A stretch of 64,000 nt of DNA from Anastrepha obliqua (taxonomy: Eukaryota; Arthropoda; Insecta; Diptera; Tephritidae), in contig NC_072893.1 in NCBI RefSeq assembly GCF_027943255.1, forward strand, positions 28,418,001 through 28,482,000. The letters run 5' to 3'. This document shows, piece by piece, positions 21,251 to 33,661 of the stretch. The notes under the pieces were generated by a model, which saw only the letters and a program-made list of their open reading frames with translations, was not told where the DNA came from and did not search any database. The translations under genes were made by a program, and so were the position numbers. Each line of letters begins with the position of its first letter. The stretch's first letter is position 1.

Positions 21251-23179
21251 CTGTCGATTTCCCTCCCCTTCGCGGCCATCCATATGGCGATGCATGAAGT
21301 TAGCCGCAAGCGATACACTGATTAGCAGCTCATCTGCAAATCAAATGCAAATATTTATTTATTACATTGCTTACACATACATACGCGCATTTAAAGTCTG
21401 CATGTTGATAATTCAATTTCATTTGCTTGGCAGCTTAAGGACTTATCGATCATATTTGGGCGCTTAGAAATACAAATCGCAATAATCAATTGTTTATTTA
21501 TTTACCTAGCCGCATAAACGCATATAAATATGTCATGCACACACACACACATATACATATATATCTATCGAAAATTGCAATGTTTTCCGAAACCACCGAT
21601 TCGAACACAAAAGGCGGAGTCTAAATTCGTTTCATGCCTTCACGTCTTGACATTCATAGCATTAAAGTGCGATCCAGCAGCAGCGTGGCGATCATTTACC
21701 GATTTACCCAGCTAATGTATACGCCCATTTTTGTTGTTGTTATTATTTTATTTTTATTTGTTGTACACTCGCGCTGTATTAGACTATAAATAAATGTAGT
21801 AAGCAACCCCCAGATTCGGCGGTAATTGTGGAAGGCATTGATGTGCTTGTATGTGTGCGTGTGTGTATGTTTGTATGCGTGTTTGAGCGGTGCGCGGCAG
21901 CAGGGCATGGAAATAATGCGCGATGAAACGATCGCTTCCGGGCTGCAGAAGTGAGGGGTAGGTAGTATTTTGCGGCGTGCAAGAGTGGAAAATTCGAGGT
22001 GCGCGAGTGCATTGAGGGGAATTACTTTTGAAAACATAAATACATACAAACAAAGAAGTTCGCATTAATGCACAGCCATGCATAGAATAAAGAAAATTTA
22101 GCACTATTTCCGACGGCAAATATCGAACAAAATGTTTGCATATAAACTGTCTTGGATGCGCCACTTGACGCTTGATGAAAAATTTGTAAAAAAAATTATC
22201 GACCAGGATTCGCCACATGGCGAACTCTCTGCCACTCTCTTCTCTGATATTAGACAAGTTTCATTACTAATTGGTAATGGTAATGGTTGCACGACTAGGC
22301 TAAAGCCTTTATGCACTGCGACCAAATTGATCTATTGTGCGGCCCTAATTACTTAATTATAATTATTTAGTATACCGAGGAATCGAATCAGCTCCTTAGG
22401 AGGGATCAATTGTAGGTCTTCCTCCTCTAGTAGGTACGAGCCCAGGATTCTGTGTCTGCTGTGGCCTCATTACAAATTACTCATTAAGTATTTCCACGGC
22501 AATGTCACTTTTGGTAACTCTTTTCCAGTGCTGCCAAGGTGTGTATTTATCGCAGTTTCTTCATCCATTCGCCACTCGCTAACATATTTTGAATCGAAGA
22601 CGGCTATATTTCAGTTCACTGTTCAATATTCACGTAATTAGTTGTTCTGTATTTAAAATGATCTGAATATCCTTAAATTATCCTCTGTACATATTTTAAT
22701 ATTTTAATTTTTTTTTCGTTTTTCAACTTTTTGATTTTTCTATTTTTCATTTATTTATTTATTTATTTCAAAAAGGCAATAAACCAAATTCTGCGAGGAA
22801 CTCCCCATCGAAGATTACTGGCAGATGAAATAAACACTCCAAAAAATTATAAATAATCTTGCGTTCACTGTGAAAAATGGAGCATGGAGGGTAACGCAGC
22901 CAAATAGGCAATAATCGGAAAAATGAAAAATCACAACATAAAGGAGACAATATTGTTATAACGAACACGTACTGCTACCTGAGAGTGGTTCCTACATGAA
23001 AATGGTTTTCCACACAATTCCAGAAAAAAAGGAACAACGCGGCAAAGGCCAGTTGAAACTTCACATGGAATAATTTTTTTAAAAAGATGGAAATAAAATC
23101 AGTAGTTAAATGGAAAATGTTTCATTCAAGCCCTCATTTGAAAAAAAAAAACAATTTTGGATTTTTTTTTGCTTGTGTA
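21251..23179. other. No recognisable gene
   Basis: Intergenic DNA with ACAC and GTGTGCGTGTG microsatellites near 21540-21560 and 21845-21890 and TTTATTTA runs near 22748-22768. Overlapping open frames on both strands near 21780-22350 show no recognisable domain. Confidence 0.45.
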
Positions 23180-24171
23180 CAGGGTCCGGTACTCGAAGTG
23201 TAAGCAACTTCAGACGGCTCGCGCAACTGATGGGCGGGCATTAGCTGTCTGTTAGTTGGGTAAATAGCAGTCCAGAGTATTGTTTACAAGCGCGCGGAAA
23301 CATTTTGCCGAGGGTAAACGTTAGAACATTACAATCAGTAATGGATTTCAAATGTAATAGTGACGTTAACCAGCGATTGTTCTTGATCTCGAACATCTTA
23401 AAGTAAATAAAGATTTTTATTATCGCACCATTACTCGTTACAATAACACTGGTACCATCGCGAAACGTCATGGAGGTGGTCACCAAAAGACTGCAACGTC
23501 ACGTGAAATGGTTCAAAAAGTGAAGAAGCGACTTGAGCGAAATGCCCGACGAAGTGCCAATCAAATGGCGAAAGAACTGAATATATCTGACCATAGCATC
23601 CGCCGCCTACTGAAAAATATTTTTAAAGTCAAGCCTTCCAAGATCCAAAAGGCGCACGATCTCACACCAAAGCAGCAACAGCCACAAGTCAGACTTGAGA
23701 GAGCGAAGGAGTTGCTTCGCTTAGCCAAAAGCGGTCAGTTTCCGAAAATTGTGTTTTCTGATGCGACATTTTTTCAAATTGAGCAATTCGTAAAATCCCG
23801 AAACGATAGAGGTTATTTGGTGAGATTTGACCAATCATTTATACGAGAATTTGAGTCGTCGATTGGCCACCAGGAGGCAGCACCCGCCACAGGTAAAGGT
23901 TTGGGCCACTGTAACCGCAGATGGTCGCTCTCCAATCGTTTTTATCGAGGTCGGCGTCAAGGTAAATGCGCTCATTCGGGCAGCTTGCGACTCCTTTCTG
24001 GACCATCTCAAGGCCACAGTCAAGGCAAAAGGTGGTCGTATCGAGCAAGAGTAAATTGATTCTTAATTTTGTATTATTTTCACACATTTTTTACTTTGAA
24101 TTGAATAAAAGTAATTTTCCAAACTAAATTCATGGCCTTTTAATTCGTTACATTTCGAGTGCCGGACCCTG
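23180..24171 (+). mobile_element. 992-bp internally deleted Tc1/mariner element
   Basis: The left end CAGGGTCCGGTACTCGAAGT matches the reverse complement of the right end (CAGGGTCCGGCACTCGAAAT). TA duplications lie at 23178-23179 and 24172-24173. The interior encodes part of a transposase but lacks the region with the second and third catalytic acids, so this is a non-autonomous deletion derivative. The termini and protein resemble the rosa-type group of the superfamily as I remember it; that assignment is uncertain. Confidence 0.9.
23508..24056 (+). pseudogene. Deleted Tc1/mariner transposase
   Basis: The N-terminal helix-turn-helix region is readable (RRSANQMAKELNISDHSIRR), followed by the first catalytic block IVFSDATFFQIEQFVKSRND. 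A frameshift near 23825 moves the reading to a frame carrying RRLATRRQHPPQVKVWATVT and SPIVFIEVGVKVNA. That frame jumps directly to the C-terminal LIRAACDSFLDHLKATVKAK and ends at a TAA (24052-24054). The roughly 100-150 residues that should lie between them, with the remaining two catalytic acids, are missing. It cannot be active. Confidence 0.85.
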
Positions 24172-24173
24172 TA

Positions 24174-26814
24174 TATAGTATTAAATCAATCATATCTGTA
24201 AGTTTTTCGATTGTGATTGGTTTGGAGTGATTTGTACTATATTCTCAAAGTTCTGTCGTCTTCTTCGTGAGGGTAATAAACTTCGTGATTTAAAATCTTC
24301 ATTCTCAGTAAAAGCAGTTAAATAGAACTGTAAAGTGTATCGTTTGCTTTTTAAAACCCTTATCCAATATATCTTCCAATTTACGTCTTCACCATTTTCA
24401 CGTATTTTTGCGCCTTCCCAGAATTGCATATTCTAAGGGTTTTGTTGAAGCCAAATCAGCTTGTTTCGTTTCATGCAAAATAAACTTTTTATATTTTCGG
24501 CATTGTTTTGTAATAATAAATATAATAGTATTTAAGGGCATACAACAAATCTTTTTTTTCTTTTCGTACACTTTAAAAATGTATGGTTGATAATTTGTAC
24601 GCCGTTCCTGTGGGACTGAACAAGTTTTTTGAGCCACATTAAAGCCAATTTCAATTTTAGGCTATAGGCTCTTACCTGTTGTTGGGTGGTTACATTTTCT
24701 AAATACCTCAAGCAAGAAGAAGTAATTTCCAGGGGTGCCTAGGATGCTTAAATATTCTATAATAAACGGGGGAAAAACCGAAATTCCGAAAAACTATAAA
24801 AATGTGTATGTCATTCACAATGTTGCCGCACATGAAAAAATATAAAAACGCCATGTAAAAGTTGTCTTTGTGTGCGGTTGTACCCAGATTTGTGCTCTTG
24901 AATTTCCGCTGCAATTAATATAATTAATGGATAATTGAGACGCAGTCTCGTAAATATTTTGTGCAGTGCTAATTTGTCCTTGAGGAAAGTGGACTTACAC
25001 CGTTTTACAAATTATTATATTTGCAACTTCATTACCCACGAAAATTTTTAATGATAAAAATGATGAGCATTTTGACAGATGATTTTGAAGAAAGTTTATA
25101 AATAAAAAGTTCACGGTAATCAATAGGTATTATTTATAATAAATATTCAAAAATTTCAATAGGCAAACTTTTGAGCATGAAAAATCGATCTCAACAAATT
25201 TAGAAGGGCAAGAGAGGAGCAATTCGAGCATGAGGAGATTTTGAGAGACCAACACAGAAAAACTCCGAACTATGCAGACCTTTGGCCGGAATATCAAAGA
25301 AAATCCTCTTAAGCAGCACCGGGCAGTCAAGAGCGCCACATATCAGATCAAAAATGACAGATAGAAAAGATGAGATATTTCTCCTGTTCTGCACTTATTT
25401 TAAGTTAATCAATAAGCATTGCACTTCATAGGTACGGATAGCATCCGAAAAGTGTCTGCATTTATGCATATTTTACGGCTAATTTTGACGTGAAAAATTC
25501 CAAAATTTATTTTTGCTTTAAATGTCAAAGTAGGTATGCCTTCGGGAACAGATACACACACACACATTTATATGTAAGTGCACATCCATGTCTGTCGCGG
25601 CATAGCCAGGTACAAGCAAGATTTCATGACAGTGGTTTTCAGCGGTTAGCAGTGGTTTTCAGCGGTTTTCTGCCCTGCTAAAGGCATTGAGGTTGCTTTT
25701 TGGTCATTTTTGTATGTAAAATTTTTATTGTTAGCGAATTAGACGAAACGCCCATCGAATGACTAACTAAGCGACTTAATAGCTGTTATAGAGAAATATG
25801 CCACAGAAATGTTTGTTTAACTGTTGGGCGTAACGTGTGTCAACACGGGTTTGTATGGCTATCGCTCTGTGGCTCGAAGGATACCCGCGAATCTTTTATT
25901 CTCTACTTAACCACTAAACCGAACAATTCTGGAAATTTTCTGCGTATTAATGAAAATGCATACCTACGCACAAATCCATGTACATCTGCTTTAGGAAGGG
26001 ACACGTACTCGTACAGGCACACATATATACATAAGTACATATATGTATATGTATTTTTATAAATATGTAAATATATTACGTATAAATGTTTTTCAAAGAG
26101 CGCCGTTTTCGACCTGAGATCGACACAAGTACTTACAAATACTCGTACGAAGAAATGCTTTATGCGCTGTGAGTAAAAAAAGAAGTTTTAAAAAATAAAT
26201 GCTGCTGATACAACTAAAACATCTATTAATTTTTTTTTTTTGTTTTTGAAGATTGACATATTTATTTATTTATGAGAATAATTGTATTATTATTACACGT
26301 AAAAAAGGAGCACTGGCTGCCAGGTCCTTCGGCTCGCTGATGTGAAAGTAACCGATAGTTAGCTTAAAGGCTTTACATGTAAAAGTGAGACTGAAAAACT
26401 GAATTAATTAAGACTATGGTGAAAATATAGCAACTATGTAAAAGGAGAAAAACTTCAAATCAATTTTTTCAATCCTGATTTAAGCAGAAATTCTGACATT
26501 TTTGACATATTTTATGAGGAAGTAGTTCTTAACAGTGTAGAAGGTATTTGGTTACGGAAGATACTTTTTCTGATTTATTCAAAATTTGAGCAGTCGTCGA
26601 GTAGATGGCAAACCATTAAATACGATATATGACAGTGTTGCCAGCATAGAGGACTGGAACCATTGAAATCGTATGAATGGGTGGCGCTTGTGTGCCCTAG
26701 TCGTAGGCGGGCAAATGATTTGATTTCGTTGCAACGGCAATTTAATGGGTAGTTTGGTTTTATCCTGTTTGGATTATTTACGATATAATGGAGGAAAGTG
26801 GATCCCCAAGTGAT
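24174..26814. other. No recognisable gene
   Basis: AT-rich intergenic DNA with ACAC and TATATG microsatellites near 25555 and 26020-26055. Short frames show nothing I recognise. Confidence 0.5.
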
Positions 26815-27310
26815 TTAAGTGCATTATAGTGCCTGTGATATACAAATTTGTATACGGCTTTTTTCGAAATATAGGCCGAAAGTTAGAAGTGGCTCTTTCC
26901 CAGCGAGTTTCACCCGTTCAATTGTCCCTTTTAAGCCTGCATGGTCTGGAACCCACATGAGTTTCATGCGGTCGCTATTTTTTAATAAGCGGCAGGCTAA
27001 TCACCCACCCTGTCAGAAATAGAATAGATTAACTTAACCAACGCAAGACAAATGTCTTGTCGAGGCCCTGTGCTCCCGAGAGGAGTGAACAAGGAAAACT
27101 TTTTTTAATAATTTGCTCCGGATACAGGAGATGATTTTCGTCTTGTTCATTGCGTTTATTATCGAGTAAATTACTGATTTGCTATCCGTTCAAATTACTG
27201 CCTTCTGTGAAGAGTTTTCAGCGAAGGTAATACCATTAAGGATCTCTGCAGCTTCGGCTGTATAAACGGAGGCAGAGCTAGGCCAGCATGCATATGCTGA
27301 CTGTGACGTT
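26815..27310 (-). pseudogene. RNase H remnant of a non-LTR retrotransposon
   Basis: On the minus strand, reading from 27300 downward: VYTAEAAEILNGITFAENSS, then TDSKSVIYSI (27160 region), and after a short insertion KLMWVPDHAGLKG (about 26940). These correspond to the glutamate, DSxxxI and WVPGHxGxxGNE blocks of the RNase H found in I-type elements. The catalytic second block reads TDSKS. The GNE motif is degraded, so the enzyme would be dead even without the insertion. Confidence 0.75.
26989..27100 (+). mobile_element. Short poly(A)-tailed retroelement, copy 2, with target duplication
   Basis: TTTTTTAATAA at 26978-26988 is repeated at 27101-27111, directly flanking the element. The body starts GCGGCAGGCTAATCACCC and ends GAACAAGGAAAACT, about 112 bp. 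It interrupts an RNase H remnant on the opposite strand. The variable target duplication and A-rich 3' end show retrotransposition. Confidence 0.8.
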
Positions 27311-27574
27311 TGTGCGACCTTTAAGGTAACGATATGGTTATTTTAACCCGGATATAATAAAAAAATAATACAAATTACTGAACTATGGTAGAATTTAGTA
27401 AAATAATGGATTATATCAAATTTTTACTTTTTAATGAAATCCAGAAAAAATTTCAGGGTTATGGAATAATACATTTCCAAAGGCAATTTTTCACAACTTT
27501 CTAAAGAATAACAATAAAGCAAAAAGTTGCACATGCCTTTTATAATCTTCTTTCATATCCATATGCCCATTTAA

Positions 27575-28552
27575 GGTAGTCGCCCGATGAGACTGGTTCA
27601 AAAAATCGAATTTTTCGGAAGAAAAACATCTTAAAAATATACTATAAAAATTTCAGACAGAAATTTTAATTATTTTTAAAGTTATAGCTAAAATAAGAGA
27701 GCGCGCCGTAGTGTGTATGGAAGCGTGTGACACGCCGGCAGCAGCTGTTGTCGAAACTTTAACGCGTTTTTCTCAAAAACATGTTTTCGAAATTTCGGGG
27801 AATCACTGACTCAAAACTATTCAACCGATTTGGCTAAAAATTTAACCCGTTATTCTAGACATACATATCTAGATCCCGGACCTATAAAACATTTAATTTT
27901 TTAATAAGAAAGAATAAGAAATAAGAAAAAAAAATTAGATTTTGAGAACTTTTCACAAGTTCGCCATTTTTTTTTTTTGTAATTTTATGCATATTTTAGG
28001 TTCAGGACCTAAAATAAAGTCTACAGAATAATAATCTCTTTGAATTTTCTATTTCAGATGACTTTGAAAAGCATCTGGCATTTGGGGAAAACCTTAAGAC
28101 TCACACCACAAATAGGAGAAGAAGCTCGATCAAGAACCCAATAGAGGGATTGAGCGTCAATTGTACAAGACCTCATAGAAGGAGAATTCTGTACTAATAT
28201 TTAAAATATTTTTCCTTGATAAAGAGCTCTAGTTCCTATTCTTGATGAAGTGTTCTAATTCTATCTGCATTGTGGCCATCGAATCTGGGGCTAACTCTGC
28301 TACGGTGGTTTAACTATTTATTATGGCTGTGTGTTTCCCCGAACCAACTCATCTTTTTTTTTAAGGACTCCACTTTGACGTCAAAAATTTTAAACAAATT
28401 CATATAAAATTAACTTTAAAAAAATGTTTTTATATACTTCAAAACACCAATAAAAACATGTAAAAACTTTAAAACGATCGCATTTTATTTCCTTTTTAAA
28501 AAAGATTCATGAAAAAACGGCGAAATTTCGGTCGTTACACCGGACTACTGCC
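27575..28552. mobile_element. 978-bp TTAA-flanked non-autonomous element
   Basis: TTAA lies at 27571-27574 and 28553-28556. The ends are related inverted repeats: GGTAGTCGCCCGATGAGAC on the left, GGCAGTAGTCCGGTGTAACG as the reverse complement of the right. The terminal sequence and an internal TTTAACGCGTTTTTCTCAAA (about 27758) are shared with the 499-bp element at 33163-33661, so both belong to one family. A SINE tail fragment (about 28085-28195) lies inside, which explains part of the extra length. No coding region was seen. Confidence 0.8.
28085..28195 (+). repeat. SINE 3' fragment
   Basis: AAGACTCACACCACAAATAG and GAAGCTCGATCAAGAACCC match the 3' third of the SINE at 11764-12078 (AAGACGCACACCACAAATAG...). 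The tRNA-like head is missing. It lies within the TTAA-flanked element. Confidence 0.65.
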
Positions 28553-28599
28553 TTAATGCCAAAAAGTTCATTTAAAACTTGTTTATATATTCTAAGGAC

Positions 28600-29430
28600 G
28601 CACTTAGATCTTGCTTTAAAATAAAGCAACTAAATGTTTCGATTCTTTCGTGAAACCTTTATTCAAAATACGGGTATCTTAACAATTAAATGTGAAGAGT
28701 TACATCGTTCAAATGTCCACCACGAGCACCAAGTCTACAGGCTGTCGTACGAGAGTTGAAATTTTCCAGGACTCGCTCGCTCATTACCGCATTGAGTTCA
28801 GCAAAGTTCGATCCAAATTTCGTGCTTCAACTCTGGAATCATTGTTGGCTTATTCATGCAGACATTAGTTATGAAAAAAACCATAAAAAGTAATATAATG
28901 GAGTTAGATCGTATGATATAGGTGGGCAGTTCACGACACCATTTCAGAAATTAATCGACCAGCAAACTTAGATCGCAGTAATGCAATATTTTCCCCATGT
29001 TGTGTGGCTGGTGGCTCCATTCTGTTCAAAATAAAAATTGTCTATGTCTATTCCTTCAGGCTCAGCTCACAAAAGGTCTTCAATTAGTTATCTTCGGCGA
29101 TGCCTATTGACAGTCACAGCTCTTTCATTTTCATCTTCGCAAAAAACGGTCCAATTATTTCACCAGGGTTAGTGTGGTTTTTACCATCATTTTACGCAAT
29201 GATTTTTCTCAAATTACTCGAGGCTTTTCTACTCCCCAGATGCGACCATCTTCTTGGTTGACAAACCCATCCATTGTGAAATGAATTTCATCACTAAAGC
29301 TAATTTTGCTCGATGAAATGTAAGTTCTTATATAAAATCCACCAAACAGTCGATTCATGAATGCCTAATTGTTGCAAAAATCGAAAAGTCGATGTTGAAG
29401 GCTGTTTAGCAACACTTTGCGCTACAGCAG
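28600..29430 (-). pseudogene. Decayed transposase of the DEAHF/NGxVNKQN family
   Basis: On the minus strand the segment near 29300-29210 reads HFTMDGFVNQEDGRIWG followed by EKPRVI, matching DEAHFxLNGxVNKQNCRIW of the intact transposase at 44781-45863. Further along, CMNKPTMIPELKHEIWIEL (about 28860-28800) matches its C-terminal part. Stops are numerous between the two blocks. It is an old, mutated copy of a related Tc1/mariner-superfamily element. No termini could be fixed. Confidence 0.65.
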
Positions 29431-30235
29431 CGAATTCCACCAACCTTTGAACTGTCGACTCATTCGTATAAGAAAAAATTTCACAAGAAAAAGTTACGAA
29501 TTTTACGATATTTTGTCCTTAAATATCGACGATTTTCAGAATAAAATTATAGAATTTAAATGCGTTGTTCTACCGTATAAAATTGTACATCTGTCTATGG
29601 TATCACAGCGGATGGGCAACGGTCTAAGTGAGCTGGTTTAAAGACCGACTTCCACTTCTGCCTACTTGACATATGCCAAAGATGATATAAGAAAAGGTAC
29701 CATCTAGGAATTATTCACTACCGACATCTGCGCATCATTTCTGAAAGACCAATTCGTTTTCCGAGTTCTAGGCCTAAGTTACATTTAACTTTCAAGTTCT
29801 CTTACAACAAATCCCGCCATACTGGTGGGAAGCGAAAAAAACGCCGACTTATTCAAATGAGTTCCAGGAGGGCACGAATATTGGCTTTCCTAAATGGGAA
29901 AAAAAGTTCTAAGTTATTCTCATCTAAGCAAAGGAGACTCCAATTTTATTACTTTTCCAATGCTTCCTTGTGATGGTTCGTAACATGAATAATATTTTTT
30001 TAAAGAACAACACAGAGTTTGCCAATGTATGCCGATGGACGACCAGTATTACAAAAGCTTTTCTAAAATTTTTTGTTTCAGCCACACAGAGGACATAGAA
30101 CACGGCAACAAACGAATAGTAGTGACGCACAAATTTGCCACCAGTTGATTTAAGAAAAAACTTGAAAAAATTTCTGCTAAAGTTTAAAGGAAAAATAGAA
30201 TAGTTTGAAATAACGCGCATGAACATCCAATACAA
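29431..30235. other. No recognisable gene
   Basis: Near 29597-29640, GGTATCACAGCGGATGGGCA and the following AGTGAG resemble the 3' end of the retrotransposon remnant at 35590-35640 (GGTATCACAACGGACG). Nothing else in this stretch could be assigned. Confidence 0.45.
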
Positions 30236-30242
30236 GGACAAG

Positions 30243-30430
30243 TTTTTTCTAATAGCGGTCGCCACTCGGCAGACAATGGCGAACCTCCCTTCCACCATGA
30301 AAAAGCTCATCATAAAAAAACCATTTGACGTTCGAAGTCCGCTTAAAACTGTAGATCTGTTAGATTTGTGAAAGACCACCGCAAATAGAGGAAGGAGCTC
30401 AGCCAAATGCCTAACAGTTGCGCCAGTTAT
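30243..30430 (+). repeat. 5'-truncated SINE copy
   Basis: Begins TTTCTAATAGCGGTCGCC, matching the middle of the SINE at 11764-12078, and continues through CGCTTAAAACTGTAG and GGAAGGAGCTCAGCCAAATG to the 3' end CGCCAGTTATT. The tRNA-like head is absent. Confidence 0.8.
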
Positions 30431-32660
30431 TCCTTTAATTGGTTATATGTATATAGGTTTAGAATCTTCTGAAGTCAAATCGAAACCAGTAACTTCGTAG
30501 TCATCCAAAAAACACACACAAAAAAAGAAATAAATCTACTCCACTCACAGCCTATTAAAGATCTATTAAAGCGTAAAGTTTTACAGCCAAACACAACTCC
30601 GAAGTATAATTATTGCTAATCAAAATAAAGTCATAGGTGCAATATTTTTTCACAAACCAAAAAAAAAAAAACAAAAAAGTAACTTCCTCTGCCTACATGC
30701 AACACATCGTTGACACGCTTTCTCCATCAATCGCACACGTCTTCCAATTTGACACACAAAATTATGACCATTACGACGAATGTGATTTGATTGCTGAGTG
30801 AACGATGCCACAACGGTTGGTGTCGTTGTTTGTCAGCTGCAGCATCAGCATCAGCACCAAAACCAAAGGCGCTGATATTGGTCTTGGCGTCTGACACCTC
30901 CGTGCAGGTTGAGCATTCGCCAACAACTGAACGCGCGCAGCAGAGATCATCAGACATCAGGCACCAAACCTATGCCACCGAAGAGCGTTACAAATCGCCT
31001 CCTTAACGGTCCTTAAAGAGCAACAATTTCCTACCTCCTGTGTGGCTACGAAGAAAACTCCAAGTACACATATAAGAAGACATCAAACCTGTGGAGAAGT
31101 GAACGAGAGTACCTAAGTAAGTAAGTAAGTAAGCAAGAAAGAAAGCCAGCGAGTTGAAATGATGGGCAGTGGCGATGTCTTTGTCGCACCCACACAGCAA
31201 ATGTCATTGGAAATAACAGACGAAGCAGGCGAGTAAGAATAAAAAAGTAGCGCTAGAAATTCACCAGTGTGTGTGTGTGGGTGAGCGCACTTATTGCTGT
31301 CTTATTGAGCGTATCCTGTTGGCAGGACTCCCCCCTCGTGAAGAGTCACGCGACGCTGTGGCGGCTCGCGACATTTTGGTTGGTGCCGCCGCACCATCTA
31401 TCCCTCGGCAACGTCCGGTGTGCCCCGCCGCTCTCTCATTGCTGCCGTTTAACTGTTTCGCCATCCATGCCATGCCATGCGTTGGCTTTCATTCGGTAGC
31501 TCAGTTGCCCAGCTGCCCAATATGTCCATTTTATTTTGTTGCTGCTTCTTTCCAATGCTTTCTTTGTGTGGGTGGGTTTTTTTGTTCTTTGTTTTTTGTA
31601 GGTTTTCCCCCCATTTGGTTTGTCACCTTCTTGTTTTGGTGCTCCGCAGTTTTGGCCACTTTGGTTGTGATTCTACAATTTCCGTTCTCCCCAAACGGCG
31701 GTGAGGTATCGGCATGCCAGCATTCCATTTTGCGGATATTTAGGTTGAATTGGTTGTTGCTTGATTGGATTTCGGGCGGCCAGCTGCTTTTTCTACGTCG
31801 CATGCCATGGACTAGAATAGTTTGCACGACCTTATTTTTAATGCAGTCATATGTTGACTGTTGAAGTTGAAGATGTTTTGGGACGCCGTGATTTTGAGGG
31901 TGGTGAGGTCAGGTATACTTAAGAGAGCCGTGTCGGACTCGTGACGTTTCTGAGTTTCTGAGGTTGTGTAGGATGTGATTTTAATACGTTTACTTAGTTT
32001 TGATTTGAGATTTTCAACAATTTCCAATTTTAGTTCGTGTGGATTGCAAAGAAGATGTGCTGCGAGATATTTTTATAGCTACTCGATGCAGTAAAAAAGG
32101 ATAAGCGCTGATGGATATCTTTCGATCTACTCGGTGCGTGGACTGGAGGATATATAAGAGAATGAGCGAGTTCGAGACTGGTGCTAGCTCATCATTAACA
32201 TCCTGCAAGTCCGTCAAAGTCATGCTTCATGCTTAAAACATCTCAAAAACTATCAACTTGTCAGCACTCTCAAGTGCAGATCGTGGACTAGTGGTTAAAG
32301 TGCTTATGAGACACGGTCTTACACGAGCTTATGCAACACAAATACATAAGACTCGTGCAAAGAGAAGCAGGCCTAGCTCGTAACGAAGATAGTGTTCAGG
32401 CACACTGGAACACAACACCTCCAATTGTCATTGTCGAGCACTTTGCAGCTCGCGGCTTAGCTGCTTTAGATCTGCGTTCCATCACTCATTGAGCGATATC
32501 GCGGATCTGAGGATGAAGAAATTAGTAAAACATTTCAAACAGCGCATCAAAAGTTGAAATTGAAGCCTATGACTCCATATAATCTCTTTTTAACCCTAAT
32601 GGCTTACTTTGAGCTATGCGAGACCTTTGTTGATCAGCCAAATTAACCGAAAATAACTTA
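30431..32660. other. No recognisable gene
   Basis: Mixed intergenic DNA. A more GC-rich patch at 30780-31870 has overlapping open frames on both strands (one of 197 codons from 31271) but no domain, and the frames overlap each other. AAGTAAGTAAGT repeats lie near 31110-31130. The patch could be unique host sequence, perhaps regulatory or an unrecognised exon. Confidence 0.4.
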
Positions 32661-32665
32661 CAATG

Positions 32666-32794
32666 TACCCTCGAAGTCATCGTCTTCAATTCCTAGAGTT
32701 CGAAGTTGGAGCATAGGGCCACAGTACCCTCGAAGTCATCATCAACAATTCCTAGAGTTCCAAGTTGGAGCATAGGGCCACAGTGCCCTCGAAG
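32666..32794. repeat. 59-bp tandem duplication
   Basis: Two 59-bp units (32666-32724 and 32725-32783) differ at only a few positions, and 11 bp of a third follow. Each unit begins TRCCCTCGAAGTCATC and ends GCATAGGGCCACAG. No frame through it looks coding. Confidence 0.9.
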
Positions 32795-33162
32795 AATAGC
32801 ACTTATTCACTTTTTCGGAGCTGAAATTTAAGGCATGAAATTGGGCGACTTTTGACCTTCGATTTCAGCAGAATTGAGTATAATGCCATTGTGCCATTCA
32901 AAGGATCGATCTTTGGCGCTATCGAATGGCTCCAATATTAGCCGCTTTGGCTATGCCAATGGCACACCTCGGAATTACAATTTGACTCTGTCAGACTTTT
33001 TCATGTGGTAGTCTAGGAATTATCTAAGTAATTAAGAGGAGTATCCGCTCAGCCATAAGTTGTGAGGAGCCACAAGTTGCCGAAATGGTATTGGGAAATT
33101 TTGTTAAAGTGATGCATCTCAGCTGGCCCAGCCGAACTTTGATTCTTTCGTCTTTCACATAA

Positions 33163-33661
33163 GGTAGTAGTCTGGTAACTTATTTTGAAAATTTCGAATT
33201 TCGGCTTTTTACCTATTTTGAAAGTGCGATATATTGGTAATATACTGTACAAATTTTAGACCGAAATTCGAAATATTGACGAAATTATAGCACATACATG
33301 AGAGCGGCTCGTACTTGCGCGCGCTAAGCCGTTAAAACTTTAAACGCGTTTTTCTCAAAACAACGTTTTTCCGGATGGCCGTCATGAAAACAAATTTTCT
33401 ATCTAACGGATTAAGCTGAAATTTAGATATGTTTTTCTACACATCAATAGTTCTGGAGGGTAGTAGATTGTACCTCTTTTTTTTGCCGCTTGCTGCAGTG
33501 TACAAAAATAGTATCAAAACATTAAAAAAAAAAATTGTTTGTACACCTTCTGTTACCTTTAATAACATATCATAAAATCAAACCGATTGAATTTTATTTT
33601 CTATTCCAAAAAATATCCCAAACATGGCCTCAAAAAACGTGTAAGTTACCAGACTACTACC
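33163..33661. mobile_element. 499-bp MITE of the GGTAGTAGTCYGG family
   Basis: Perfect 19- to 20-bp inverted ends: 33163-33182 (GGTAGTAGTCTGGTAACTTA) against the reverse complement of 33642-33661. ATAA flanks both sides (33159-33162 and 33662-33665), a one-base variant of the TTAA used by its relative at 27575. The shared internal GCGTTTTTCTCAAA confirms the family. It is non-coding. Confidence 0.85.

Noticed and set aside
24190..24640. Two overlapping minus-strand frames of 79 codons
   Set aside because: No domain recognised and AT-rich; could not be tied to any transposon or gene.
31271..31864. 197-codon frame rich in Cys/Phe/Leu
   Set aside because: Overlaps other long frames on both strands, has no domain or splice support, and starts within a GTGTGTG repeat.
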